A stretch of 47,563 nt of DNA from NCBI RefSeq assembly GCF_013019105.1, contig NZ_BLTE01000023.1, positions 1 through 47,563 on the forward strand. The letters run 5' to 3'. The stretch is from Fundidesulfovibrio magnetotacticus. Lineage in GTDB: Bacteria; Desulfobacterota; Desulfovibrionia; Desulfovibrionales; Desulfovibrionaceae. Made by a program: the position numbers and the translations under genes. This document shows positions 1 through 8,007 of this stretch, piece by piece (position 1 is the stretch's first letter; every line of letters begins with the position of its first letter). The notes beneath the pieces were generated by a model. That model had not been told where the DNA came from, searched no databases, and saw nothing but the letters and a program-made list of their open reading frames with translations.

Positions 1-35
1 CAAAGCCGCCCTGCTCCAGGCTGCGCTTCGCGCAG

Positions 36-75
36 GGCTGCTGAAAAAGCCGCAAAGCCGACTTTATCAGCAGCC
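36..75 (-). terminator. Hairpin directly after pgsA, probable terminator
   Basis: A 9-bp inverted repeat (GGCTGCTGA at 36-44 and TCAGCAGCC at 67-75) starts one base past the pgsA stop codon. The loop carries further AAAG/CTTT pairing. Read on the minus strand it is a long stem-loop at the end of the pcm-mrp-pgsA transcript. There is no clean T run, so termination is inferred from position and stem strength. Bases 1-35 hold another GC-rich hairpin and no gene. Confidence 0.5.
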
Positions 76-630
76 TCAGGTCCTGGCCGGAGGCCAGGAC
101 CTGAAAAACGTATACATGTAATTGGCCCCGGACCCGATGGTCAGGCCCAGCGCCACATAGAACAACATGAGCCCCAGCGGCTGCGGGTCGAGTCCCCACG
201 TCGGGTAGTGCAGGATGAGCGGGCACAGGGCGAACGTCTGGATGATGGTCTTGAGCTTCCCGAAGCGGTCCGCCGCGATCACCACGCCCGCGTCCGAGGC
301 CACGGCGCGCAGGCCCGTCACGGCCATTTCGCGCCCGATGATGGCCGCGGCGGCCCAGGCCTCCACCCAGTCCAGGCGCACAAGCATGATGAGCACCGAG
401 CAGATGAGCAGCTTGTCCGCCAGCGGATCCAGGAACTTGCCCAGGTTGGTCACCAGGCCCATGCGCCGCGCGATGATCCCGTCCACCACGTCGGTCACGG
501 AGGCCAGGATGAACACCACCGTGGCGGCCACGCACATGCCCTCGCCGGGGAAATAGAGCATCGCCACCAGCACGGGCGCCACGGCGATGCGCGCCAGGCT
601 CAGGATGTTGGGCAGGTTCAGGCCTTCCAT
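76..630 (-). CDS. pgsA: CDP-diacylglycerol--glycerol-3-phosphate 3-phosphatidyltransferase
   Basis: This 184-residue integral membrane enzyme makes phosphatidylglycerol phosphate from CDP-diacylglycerol and glycerol-3-phosphate, the committed step to phosphatidylglycerol. The CDP-alcohol phosphotransferase signature DG-x2-AR-x8-G-x3-D-x3-D is visible at about residues 49-72 (DGIIARR, then GKFLDPLADK). Several hydrophobic helices follow, and the length is normal for PgsA. The start MEGLNLPNILSLARI is typical of the family. It is the last gene of a leftward group, 32 bp after the Mrp-type gene. A related CDP-alcohol transferase is possible, but length and N-terminus favour PgsA. Confidence 0.93.
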   Translation of the reverse strand: MEGLNLPNILSLARIAVAPVLVAMLYFPGEGMCVAATVVFILASVTDVVDGIIARRMGLVTNLGKFLDPLADKLLICSVLIMLVRLDWVEAWAAAAIIGREMAVTGLRAVASDAGVVIAADRFGKLKTIIQTFALCPLILHYPTWGLDPQPLGLMLFYVALGLTIGSGANYMYTFFRSWPPART

Positions 631-662
631 GGCGTCCTCCTTCCGCGCCGCTTCGGGGCGCG

Positions 663-1598
663 TCAGTTCCTCAGAGTGGCGTGGGCCTCGATGCTGGACT
701 TGGCCGCGCGGTCGATGTTGGCGGCCAGGGACTTCAGGGCCTCCTTCACCGGCGAGGGTTCATCCATGAGCACCACCGGCCTGCCCACGTCGCCGGCGAC
801 CACCGTCACAGGGTCCAGGGGCACGGCGCCCAGGAACTCGATGCCGTATTTCTTCGCCAGCTCCTCGCCGCCGCCCTTCTTGAAAAGGGCGATCTCCTTG
901 GTGCAGTGCGGACAGATGAGCCCGCTCATGTTCTCCACCATGCCCAGGATGTTGGCCTTGGCGTACTGCAGGAAGTTGATGGCCTTGCGCACGTCGGCCA
1001 GGGAGACTTCCTGGGGCGTGGTGACCACCACGCACAGGGCGTCGGGGATGGTGCGCAGCACGGTCATGTGTTCGTCGCCGGTGCCCGGGGGCGAGTCGAT
1101 GACCAGGTAGTCCAGGTCGCCCCACTGCACGTCGGAGATGAACTGGCGGATGGCCGAGGTCTTCATGGGGCCGCGCCAGAGCACGGCCTGGTCCGGATCC
1201 TTCAGCAGCGATTCCATGGACACCACGAAGAGGTTCTCGCCGTAGGCCTTGGGCGAAACCTCGCCCATGGCGCTGGCTTCCAGGTTGCCCGAGAGGCCCA
1301 GCATGCGCGGCACGCTGGGGCCGTGCAGGTCCACGTCCAGGATGCCCACCTTGTTGCCCATGGCGGCCAGGGCGGCGGCCAGGTTCACGGCCACGGAGCT
1401 CTTGCCCACTCCGCCCTTGCCGCTCATGACGAAGAGCTTGTAGGTGATGCGCGAAAGCGCCGTGCTGATGCGCGCGTTCTGGCGCGCGGTCTTCTCATCG
1501 GCGCAGCCCGAGGGGCTGCCCTTGGAGGAGCAGGCCGAAGCCTTGGAGCAGCTGCCGCAGGCGCTCTGGCTCTCCTCCCCCTTCTTCTTGATCTTCAT
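663..1598 (-). CDS. Mrp/NBP35-family P-loop Fe-S cluster carrier
   Basis: This 311-residue ParA-like ATPase of the Mrp/ApbC/NBP35 family binds and transfers [4Fe-4S] clusters in the cytoplasm. The deviant Walker A motif SGKGGVGKSS lies near residues 58-67. The Walker B-like segment VIDSPPGTGDEH follows, and the cluster-bridging CPHC pair sits about 85 residues from the C-terminus. The N-terminal 50 residues add four cysteines (C14, C17, C23, C32), including the CX2CX5C spacing of the NBP35 N-terminal cluster motif; many bacterial Mrp proteins lack this. It lies between pcm and pgsA with short gaps, so it is probably co-transcribed. ATG start with AAGGAT upstream. Confidence 0.9.
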   Translation of the reverse strand: MKIKKKGEESQSACGSCSKASACSSKGSPSGCADEKTARQNARISTALSRITYKLFVMSGKGGVGKSSVAVNLAAALAAMGNKVGILDVDLHGPSVPRMLGLSGNLEASAMGEVSPKAYGENLFVVSMESLLKDPDQAVLWRGPMKTSAIRQFISDVQWGDLDYLVIDSPPGTGDEHMTVLRTIPDALCVVVTTPQEVSLADVRKAINFLQYAKANILGMVENMSGLICPHCTKEIALFKKGGGEELAKKYGIEFLGAVPLDPVTVVAGDVGRPVVLMDEPSPVKEALKSLAANIDRAAKSSIEAHATLRN

Positions 1599-1622
1599 AT
1601 CCTTGCCATCCTTTCCGGCGCT

Positions 1623-2267
1623 CTACCAGCCGTGCTTCCCCACCAGGTCCACGAACGTCACCTGGCCCAGGGTCTTGCGGCCGATCCTGCCGTCTTGTTT
1701 CTTCACCATCACCAGCGTCTGGCTGCGCCGTTCCGCGCCCACGGGCATCACCAGAAGCCCCGGGTCGGCCAACTGCTCCAGGTAGGACTGGGGCACCTTG
1801 GGGCCACCGGCCGTGACAAGGATGCGCTCGAAGGGCGCGTGTTCCGGCCAGCCCATGGTCCCGTCGTCAAGCTTGAGGTGCACGCTCCCCAACCCCATGG
1901 CCGCCAGGCGGTTTCCCGCCAACTTGTGGAGTTCCGGCACGCGCTCGACGCTGTACACCTGCGCGCCCATCTCGGCCAGCACGGCCGTCTGGTAGCCCGA
2001 GCCCGTGCCGATCTCCAGCACCTTCATGCCCGGGCCCACGTCCAGCAGTTCCGTCATCCAGGCCACCACGTAGGGCTGGGAGATGGTCTGGCCGTATCCG
2101 ATGGGCAGCGGATGGTCCTCGTAGGCCTGGGGCTTGAGGGCCTCTTCCACGAAAAGGTGGCGCGGCGTCTTGCGCACGGCCGCCAGCACCGCCGGGGAGC
2201 TTACCCCACGGGCGATGATCTGTTCGCGCACCATGCGCTCGCGGCTTCGTCTCGGGTCGATGTCCAC
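1623..2267 (-). CDS. pcm: Protein-L-isoaspartate O-methyltransferase
   Basis: This 214-residue SAM-dependent methyltransferase methylates isoaspartyl residues to start repair of damaged proteins in the cytoplasm. The family landmarks are the substrate segment [15 protein letters not shown] near residue 52, the SAM-binding motif [16 protein letters not shown] near residue 82, and [12 protein letters not shown] further on. The length matches bacterial Pcm. The start is GTG with GGAG five bases upstream. It is the first gene of the leftward pcm-mrp-pgsA group and diverges from the CBS gene across 134 bp. Confidence 0.94.
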   Translation of the reverse strand: MDIDPRRSRERMVREQIIARGVSSPAVLAAVRKTPRHLFVEEALKPQAYEDHPLPIGYGQTISQPYVVAWMTELLDVGPGMKVLEIGTGSGYQTAVLAEMGAQVYSVERVPELHKLAGNRLAAMGLGSVHLKLDDGTMGWPEHAPFERILVTAGGPKVPQSYLEQLADPGLLVMPVGAERRSQTLVMVKKQDGRIGRKTLGQVTFVDLVGKHGW

Positions 2268-2401
2268 GGCTTCTCCACTGCGACGGCAAGGGGCATTACC
2301 CCACTTTGCGCCGGGACGCCAGACGCCCGGGCCGTCTTTACAGCCTCCGCCCCCGCTGCTAATGCTCTAATCGGGCAAAGACCCGAACCAGGAGAACCTC
2401 C

Positions 2402-2833
2402 ATGCTCACCGTGCAAGACCTCATGACAACCCAGGTGTTCACACTGCTCGAATCCGACACGCTCTACACCGCCCGGCAGATCATGGAGATGGCCCGCGTG
2501 CGGCACGTGCCCATCGTGGACGCCCAGGACCGCTTCATCGGGCTCATCACCCACCGCGACATGCTGGCCCTGGCCGTCTCCAAGCTTTCGGAGATCGACC
2601 AGTCCACCCAGGACGAACTCGACGCAGGCATCCCCCTCAAGGAGACCATGCGCCAGGACGTGGCCACCGTCGCGCCGGACACCCGCCTGCGCGACGCCGC
2701 CCAGATGCTCCTGGAGCACAAATACGGCTGTCTGCCCGTGGTGGACGACGGCAAGCTGGTGGGCATCATCACCGAGGCGGATTTTCTGCGCCTGACCATC
2801 AGCCTCATGGACGCCCTGGACGAACGTGGCTGA
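2402..2833 (+). CDS. Two-CBS-domain protein
   Basis: This 143-residue cytoplasmic protein consists of two CBS domains (about residues 7-60 and 78-135). The repeats are recognisable by MTTQVFTLLESDT...RHVPIVDAQDRFIGLITHRD and MRQDVATVAPDT...YGCLPVVDDGKLVGIITEAD. CBS pairs usually bind adenine nucleotides and act as energy sensors; with no effector domain the partner cannot be read from the sequence. AGGAG lies eight bases before the ATG. It is a single gene. The 95 bp after it hold a GC-rich imperfect hairpin (2899-2924) toward the convergent M24 peptidase gene. Confidence 0.9.
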   Translation: MLTVQDLMTTQVFTLLESDTLYTARQIMEMARVRHVPIVDAQDRFIGLITHRDMLALAVSKLSEIDQSTQDELDAGIPLKETMRQDVATVAPDTRLRDAAQMLLEHKYGCLPVVDDGKLVGIITEADFLRLTISLMDALDERG

Positions 2834-2928
2834 CGCCTCCGGGTAGACGCCCGGACGCTCCGGACGGACTCGGAAAGCCCGGACGACGAGGATCGACGCG
2901 GCCGGGTCGGCGCCCGGTCGCGACGGCC

Positions 2929-4152
2929 CTACTCCACGGCGATCATCCCGAAGGCGTCGCCCGTGATGCAGGTCGAGCCCGTGGCCGTCACCTCGAAGGT
3001 GTTCTCCACGCCCACCATGCCCACGCCCGGCACGCCCATCTTGGGCTCCACGGCCATCACCATGCCCTCCTCGAAGGGCTCGTCGAAGCCCTTGGCGAAT
3101 ACCGGCCAGGCGTCCACCACCAGGCCGATGCCGTGGCCCAGGAAGGGCACCTTGTTGCCGCCAAGGCCCATGAACCCCTCGGCGAAGCCCGCGCGTTCCG
3201 CCCAGGCCCGGCAGTGCTCCCATATCTGCGAGGGGATCGCCCCGGGCTTGAGGTTTTCGGCCGTCCAGGCCTGCACGTCCATGCAGAAGGAATGGGCGCT
3301 CTTCACCGCGTCGGGGATTGAGGCCTCGGGACCGCCCCAGTAGACCTGGGTCTTGTCCGTGACGTAGCCCTCCAGGGCGAAGCCGCAGTCCACCGAGAGG
3401 GGCTCTCCCTTCTTCCAGACCTTGCCCGCGTAGCCCATGAAGGGCACGGCCGGATGCTCGCCGCGAAGCCCCAGCGGCCCGTTGAACACGCTGGGGTAGT
3501 TGCCCGAATCGCCCGCCGACACATGCCCCAGGAAGATTTCCTCCCCGGGCGCGTCCATGCGCACCATGCCCGAGTGCCCCAGCTCGAAGAAGGCCTCCCA
3601 CACCTGGTGGGACACCTCGCGCTCGCTCATGCCCGGACGCAGGCGGCCCGGCAGCAGCTCCGTCATGGCCCGGTTGTGGCGCTCTCCGCACAGGCGCATC
3701 TTGGCGAGCTCCCACGGACTCTTCACGGCCTGGGCCTTTGCCAGAGCCATGTCCCCCGCCACGAAGCGCACGTCCTTCACCCGGGAGGTGAAGAGCGTCG
3801 CAAGGTTCCAGGGCAGCGCGGCCATCTCGGCCGCAGCTACGGGCGAAAGGGGCGATCCGGCCTCGGCGCACAGCCCGGCCACGTCGCCGTAGGAGCGGAA
3901 GGGGACCACCGTCATCAGAGGCGATTCCAGCCGCGCGCGCTCGATGCCCTTGCGCACCATGAGCACCGGCTCGCCCTCCATGGGCAGCCACAGCAGGCCG
4001 TTGCCAAAGGTTCCCGTCAGATAGTAGATGGCCAGCCGGGAAAAGACCACCAGACCGCCCGCCTCGGGGGCTAGCCGCGCCAGGTGCGCCCTGCACGCCG
4101 CGTGACGCCGGGCCATTTCACCCGCCGGAAGGATTTCCAAGGCTTCGAACAT
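2929..4152 (-). CDS. M24-family metallopeptidase (Xaa-Pro aminopeptidase-like)
   Basis: This roughly 407-residue cytoplasmic protein has a creatinase-type N-terminal domain and a pita-bread M24 catalytic domain. The dinuclear metal ligands are visible: two Asp in SVDCGFALEGYVTDKT, His in FLGHGIGL, Glu in VEPKMG and Glu in GVENTFEV. The family removes N-terminal residues before proline or splits related amide bonds; the substrate here is unknown. An in-frame TTG at 4158 would extend it, but GGAG sits eight bases before the ATG at 4152, so that start is chosen. A start at GEMARRH, about 11 codons later, is also possible. The ATG overlaps the start codon of the divergent transporter gene. Confidence 0.86.
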   Translation of the reverse strand: MFEALEILPAGEMARRHAACRAHLARLAPEAGGLVVFSRLAIYYLTGTFGNGLLWLPMEGEPVLMVRKGIERARLESPLMTVVPFRSYGDVAGLCAEAGSPLSPVAAAEMAALPWNLATLFTSRVKDVRFVAGDMALAKAQAVKSPWELAKMRLCGERHNRAMTELLPGRLRPGMSEREVSHQVWEAFFELGHSGMVRMDAPGEEIFLGHVSAGDSGNYPSVFNGPLGLRGEHPAVPFMGYAGKVWKKGEPLSVDCGFALEGYVTDKTQVYWGGPEASIPDAVKSAHSFCMDVQAWTAENLKPGAIPSQIWEHCRAWAERAGFAEGFMGLGGNKVPFLGHGIGLVVDAWPVFAKGFDEPFEEGMVMAVEPKMGVPGVGMVGVENTFEVTATGSTCITGDAFGMIAVE

Positions 4153-5026
4153 GTCCAAGACTCCGTTTCATGCCGCCGCGCTCGCGGCGCTTCTGGCGGC
4201 CATGCTGCTCTGGGGCGGTTCCTTCGTGGCCATGAAGGCCGCCGTCCAACACCTCGATCCATGGCTGATCGTCCTGGGCAGGATGCTCCTGGCCACCCTG
4301 GCTTTCGCCCCGCTTGCGCGGCGCATGCCTCCGCGGCCCCTGGTGCGCGCGCACCTGCCGGGGCTTCTACTCATGGCCCTGGCCGAACCCTGCTTCTATT
4401 TCGTCTTCGAGGCCAAGGCGCTCACCCTTACCCAGGCATCCCAGGCCGGGGTCATCACGGCCATGCTGCCGGTGATGGTGGTCTGCGCGGCTGGGCTCTT
4501 TCTGGGCGAACGCACTTCGGCGCGGGGCTGGGCGGGCCTGGCCCTGGGCGTGGCCGGGGCAGGCATGCTCTCCGCCTTCGCGCCCGAAGATGCATACTCG
4601 CCCGACCCCCTGCTGGGCAACCTCCTGGAGATGGCCGCCATGGGCTGCGCCACGGTGTACACCCTCATGGTCAAGCGCCTGGCCCCGCATTTCTCCCCGG
4701 CCTTCCTCACGGCCTTCCAGGCCGCCACGGGCACGGTTTTCTTCCTCCCCGCGCTCTGGTTCTCCCCCTGGCCCGCCACGTTCACCTGGCAGGGGCTGGC
4801 CGCCATGGGCTACCTGGGCCTCTTCGTGAGCGTGGCCGCCTACGGCTGCTACAACTTCGCCCTCTCGCGCCTCCCGGCCTCCCGTGCCGCGGCGGCCGTG
4901 AACCTCATCCCCGCCTTCACCCTGGTCATGGGCTGGCTCCTCCTGGGCGAAACCATCCAGGGCTGGCAGTGGGCCGGCATCGCCCTGATCCTGGCGGGAA
5001 CGCGTCTCACCGGACATACCCCTTGA
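4151..5026 (+). CDS. EamA-family DMT transporter (metabolite exporter-like)
   Basis: This 291-residue protein has about ten transmembrane helices in two EamA repeats, typical of drug/metabolite transporters. The first helix carries the family signature AMLLWGGSFVAMKAA, and the second repeat has VNLIPAFTLVMGWLLLGE. Substrates in this family range from amino acids to nucleotides; none can be assigned here. The ATG at 4151-4153 overlaps the ATG of the divergent M24 gene, so each ribosome-binding region lies inside the other gene's coding sequence. AAGG is nine bases upstream. Two adjacent hairpins follow the stop codon. Confidence 0.88.
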   Translation: MSKTPFHAAALAALLAAMLLWGGSFVAMKAAVQHLDPWLIVLGRMLLATLAFAPLARRMPPRPLVRAHLPGLLLMALAEPCFYFVFEAKALTLTQASQAGVITAMLPVMVVCAAGLFLGERTSARGWAGLALGVAGAGMLSAFAPEDAYSPDPLLGNLLEMAAMGCATVYTLMVKRLAPHFSPAFLTAFQAATGTVFFLPALWFSPWPATFTWQGLAAMGYLGLFVSVAAYGCYNFALSRLPASRAAAAVNLIPAFTLVMGWLLLGETIQGWQWAGIALILAGTRLTGHTP

Positions 5027-5033
5027 GGCCGCC

Positions 5034-5079
5034 GGGGTTTGGCGTTAGAAACCCCGATGCCGGGCCGTCGCCCGGCATC
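5034..5079 (+). other. Two back-to-back hairpins between the EamA and CoA-binding genes
   Basis: GGGGTTT (5034-5040) pairs with AAACCCC (5049-5055). Immediately next, GATGCCGGG (5056-5064) pairs with CCCGGCATC (5071-5079). Both stems are perfect and contiguous. There is no T run, so this is either a weak terminator for the transporter gene or a structured 5' leader for the operon starting at 5103. Confidence 0.5.
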
Positions 5080-5102
5080 AAGGATATCAAAAGGCGGCTC
5101 AG

Positions 5103-5522
5103 ATGCTGTTGAACGAAGCCGATATGCGTGAGGCCCTCGCCGGTTGCCGGTCCGTGGCCGTTGTCGGGGCCAAGGACAAACCGGGCAGCCCCGTGGACCG
5201 CGTGGGACGCTACCTGCTCGAAAAGGGCTTCACGGTCTACCCCGTGCACCCCGTGCGCAAGACCGTCTGGGGCCTCCAGGCCTTCCCCACCCTGGCCGAC
5301 GTGCCCGGTCCCGTGGACATCGTCAACCTTTTCCGCGCCGCCGAGCACTGCCCCGCCCACGCCCGGGAAACCCTGGCCCTGCCCACGCTCCCCAGAATCT
5401 TCTGGATGCAGCTGGGCATCTTCAGCTTCGAGGCCCGCTCCATCCTGGCCAAAAGCCCCGTGATGGTCATCGAGGACAGCTGCCTCATGGTGGACCACCG
5501 CCGTATCTTCCCCGACGCCTGA
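5103..5522 (+). CDS. CoA-binding domain protein (YccU-like)
   Basis: This 139-residue cytoplasmic protein is a single Rossmann-type CoA-binding domain. The nucleotide-binding start SVAVVGAKDKPGSP (about residues 17-30) and later VYPVHP and DIVNLFR segments match the YccU/CoA_binding_2 family. Members bind CoA, but no reaction is established for most. It begins a tight rightward group: one base separates it from the YkgJ-like gene, which overlaps the J-domain gene. Start chosen at the ATG with AAGG nine bases upstream. Confidence 0.86.
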   Translation: MLLNEADMREALAGCRSVAVVGAKDKPGSPVDRVGRYLLEKGFTVYPVHPVRKTVWGLQAFPTLADVPGPVDIVNLFRAAEHCPAHARETLALPTLPRIFWMQLGIFSFEARSILAKSPVMVIEDSCLMVDHRRIFPDA

Positions 5523-5523
5523 C

Positions 5524-5979
5524 ATGGAAGCGAACAACCTGGCCTTCGACTGCCGCCGCTGCGGCCACTGCTGCAAGGGCGCCGGGGGCATCGTGCTCAC
5601 CGGCAAGGACCAGCAACGCCTGGCCCTCCACCTGGACCTCCCCCTCGACCGCTTCCTGGCCGACCACACCGTGCGCAAAGGGGAGCGAGTCCTCCTGGAC
5701 GTGCGCGACGACGGCTTCTGCATCTTCTTCCAGGACGGCTGCGGCGTGCACCCCTCCCGCCCCGACATCTGTCGCGCCTGGCCCTTCTTCCGGGGCAACC
5801 TCCTGGACGAATCGAGCTGGGAACTCTGCCTGGAATACTGCGCGGGCATCAACCCCTCGCTCCCCCACGAGGAATTCGTGCGCCAGGGCCTGGCAACCCT
5901 GCGCGAACAAGGCGTGGGCGGCTGCGGCGACCCCGACGCGCCCAGCGCCCTGCGCCTGGACGGGATCGCCAAACCGTGA
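5524..5979 (+). CDS. YkgJ-family cysteine-cluster protein
   Basis: This 151-residue protein opens with CRRCGHCC (C10, C13, C16, C17). Further cysteines follow in FCIFF, GCGVHP, RPDICRAWP and CLEYC, the pattern of the YkgJ/CxxCxxCC family thought to chelate zinc or an Fe-S cluster. The biochemical role is unknown; the RPxxCRxxP segment is a conserved family feature. It follows the CoA-binding gene by one base, and its TGA overlaps the GTG start of the next gene (GTGA), so translation is likely coupled. Confidence 0.86.
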   Translation: MEANNLAFDCRRCGHCCKGAGGIVLTGKDQQRLALHLDLPLDRFLADHTVRKGERVLLDVRDDGFCIFFQDGCGVHPSRPDICRAWPFFRGNLLDESSWELCLEYCAGINPSLPHEEFVRQGLATLREQGVGGCGDPDAPSALRLDGIAKP

Positions 5980-6755
5980 ACGTCGCCGAGGCCCACAAGA
6001 TCCTCGGCCTCGCTCCCGACGCCGGGCCGGAGGAGCTCAAGAAGAGCTACCGCCAGCTGGCCTTCCGCTACCACCCGGACCTCCACCCCGGCGATCCCCT
6101 CGCCAAGCGCAAATTCCAGCACCTCAACGAGGCCTACCTCCTGCTCAAGCAGGTGATGGCCGAAGGCCCGCCCAAGGCCGCACGGCGTCCCGACCGCGAC
6201 AAGGAACCGCCCAAGGCCGACCCCAACGCCAAGCGCAAGGCCAAGGCCGCCTACTCCAAACAGGCCTACACCAAGGCCGACGACCCCGGCGATACAAAAA
6301 CCAACTACTACTTCCGCCGCGAAGACGTGCTCACCGACCTGCTCAAGGACTCCTTCGCCCGACAGGTCTTCGAGGACATCTACCGCGAGCTCCACAAGCC
6401 GGGAGCAGCCCCGGGCCAGACCCAGGCCCAGGACAGCGCCAGCCGAACCCTGGACATCCGCGCCGGAAAATCCCGCCTGCGCATGGACCTCTCCGGAGGT
6501 CTCATGAACGGGCTCAAAGGCATGCTCCTCAAGCAGCTCGACGACGAACAGACCGTCCAGGTGCCGCCCACCTCCATCCTCCCCGGCGCGAAGCTTCGCG
6601 TGGGCGTCTCCCAAGGCCTCTCCGGCGAAAGCCGCACCGTGGAGTTCACACTGCCCAAGGACTACACCCTCGGCCAACCCATCCGCCTCAAGGGCCTCGG
6701 CCGACGCCTCGGCCCCTGGAAGGGCGACCTCTACCTGCGCCTCACCCTGGGCTGA
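5976..6755 (+). CDS. J-domain co-chaperone with a DnaJ C-terminal-type beta domain
   Basis: A 259-residue protein. Residues 1-60 form a J domain with the essential HPD (AFRYHPDLHPGD), which stimulates the ATPase of DnaK-type Hsp70. A long charged linker rich in Lys, Ala and Pro follows. The last 110 residues resemble one DnaJ C-terminal substrate-binding barrel (VEFTLPKDYTLGQPIRLKG and KGDLYLRLTLG). There is no zinc finger and no Gly/Phe region, so it is a specialised CbpA-like co-chaperone rather than DnaJ itself. GTG start overlapping the upstream stop codon. Its client is unknown; the neighbouring Cys-cluster protein is a candidate only by position. Confidence 0.85.
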   Translation: MNVAEAHKILGLAPDAGPEELKKSYRQLAFRYHPDLHPGDPLAKRKFQHLNEAYLLLKQVMAEGPPKAARRPDRDKEPPKADPNAKRKAKAAYSKQAYTKADDPGDTKTNYYFRREDVLTDLLKDSFARQVFEDIYRELHKPGAAPGQTQAQDSASRTLDIRAGKSRLRMDLSGGLMNGLKGMLLKQLDDEQTVQVPPTSILPGAKLRVGVSQGLSGESRTVEFTLPKDYTLGQPIRLKGLGRRLGPWKGDLYLRLTLG

Positions 6756-6768
6756 AACCGGATTACGC

Positions 6769-7212
6769 GTGCACAAGCTCTACGTCCTCCTGCTGGCCCT
6801 CTCCATCCTCCTGGCGCTCCTGCTCTTCGCCTTCCTCAAACCCCTGCGAGCCGCCCAAATGGCCGGTGGCCCCTGCGACTACGACCAATTCCCCGGCACG
6901 GCCCACATCCTGGAAGCCGTACCCGTACCCGCCGAAAAGGGCGCACCCTCGCACGCCCCCCAACGCTACCGCGTCCTCATCAGCTTCGAGCCCGCCAAAC
7001 GAGTGGACAACCCCCTCTACCAACCCGCCAAAGCCCACGAATTCACCCTCGCGGGAGGGGGACGCCCCACCAGGCCCTTCCTGGAAAAGTACCGCATCCG
7101 ACCCGGCGCGACCTTCCCCGCACAACTGATGCTCATCCGCAAAGGAACCTGCACGCCCGTCCTGTTCACCCTGGAAGGCGTGGACGCCGCCGACCACGAC
7201 GCCCACCGCTGA
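6769..7212 (+). CDS. Small membrane-anchored protein of unknown function
   Basis: 147 residues starting at GTG. Residues 3-24 are one hydrophobic helix (LYVLLLALSILLALLLFAFL), followed by a hydrophilic domain that is probably periplasmic and contains two cysteines (near positions 36 and 127). I do not recognise the family. It follows the J-domain gene by 13 bp and is probably the last gene of that operon. Codon use matches its neighbours. Only N-terminal anchoring can be supported. Confidence 0.65.
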   Translation: MHKLYVLLLALSILLALLLFAFLKPLRAAQMAGGPCDYDQFPGTAHILEAVPVPAEKGAPSHAPQRYRVLISFEPAKRVDNPLYQPAKAHEFTLAGGGRPTRPFLEKYRIRPGATFPAQLMLIRKGTCTPVLFTLEGVDAADHDAHR

Positions 7213-8007
7213 CAAAGACGCGGCGGCAACACGGTCGCGCAACAGGCCCCCGGCGGCAAGGGCTTCGCCCGGATCAGACGGGGCTTCGCCCCGGACCCCG
7301 GCAGGGCTCCGCCCTGCACCCGTATATGGCCCCGCCCTCGCGACGTCGGATGGTACGGACAGGTAAGAAGCCTCCGGCGGGCAAAGAGGGCTCCGCCCTC
7401 TCTGCACTCACCCGCCGGGGGGAGAGCCTCCCCCCGGACCCCGGCAATTGCTTCGCGTCGGCGGGAGGGGCGGCAGGGCCGGGTGGCGGGGCGGTCGGAG
7501 AATATGCCTCCGGGCAAAGGGCTACGCCCTCCGCACTCCCACTCCGCTTCGCGGGCTTCACCAGCGACGACAGTCTGGCCAGCAAGACCTTTGCGGCTGC
7601 GCCGCCTTTCGCGCGGGAATTCGCGCAAAGCCGCGAATCCCCGCGCGGGGGGCCGTGGCGCTGCGCGCCAGATTTTCGAGCAAGATCCGTTTCTTGGAAT
7701 TTTGAGGATAATTCCTTGTTCATCGTCGCTTGCGACGATGGCAATCCGCCGGGATAAGCGCTGCTTTGAGCGTGTTCCCGGCGGTTGTCTGCTGCTGCCC
7801 GGGCGTTCGGGGTCTGTCCGCCCCCTCTCACACAGGCCTACCCGGTGAAACCCGCGAAGCAACTGCCGGGTCCAGGTGGGGCTCCCCCTGGCGGGTGAGG
7901 TCTGGAGAGGGCAGCGCCCTCTCCAGCGGGTCCAGGGCAGAGCCCTGGCCGCCGGAGGCTTCTTCCTCCGACTGCCCTCCCGCCACCGAGACGACTGTCT
8001 TACCGGA
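7213..8007. repeat. 795-bp non-coding tract of GC-rich palindromic modules
   Basis: No gene is credible here. The tract is a patchwork of short palindromes of the GGGCTTCGCCC / GGGCTCCGCCC type (for example 7285-7295 and 7305-7317) and several copies of GCCTCCGGCGG next to AAAGGGC(T/A)ACGCCCT-like hairpins. A lone terminal module lies at about 7351-7410, and the left copy of the large structured repeat at 7491-7863. Confidence 0.8.
7491..7863 (+). repeat. Left copy of a ~375-bp structured inverted repeat
   Basis: These 373 bp match the reverse complement of 47188-47563 at roughly nine bases in ten. Three strong hairpins are shared: CGCGCGGGAATTCGCG with its partner (about 7610-7650), CATCGTCG-CTTG-CGACGATG (7722-7741), and CCGCCGGGA with TCCCGGCGG (about 7748-7787). 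Most differences between copies fall outside these stems. GCCTCCG at 7506 and an inverted GCCGCCGGAGGC near 7949-7960 act as terminal inverted repeats of a longer, about 480-bp unit that ends near 7974. Confidence 0.85.
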
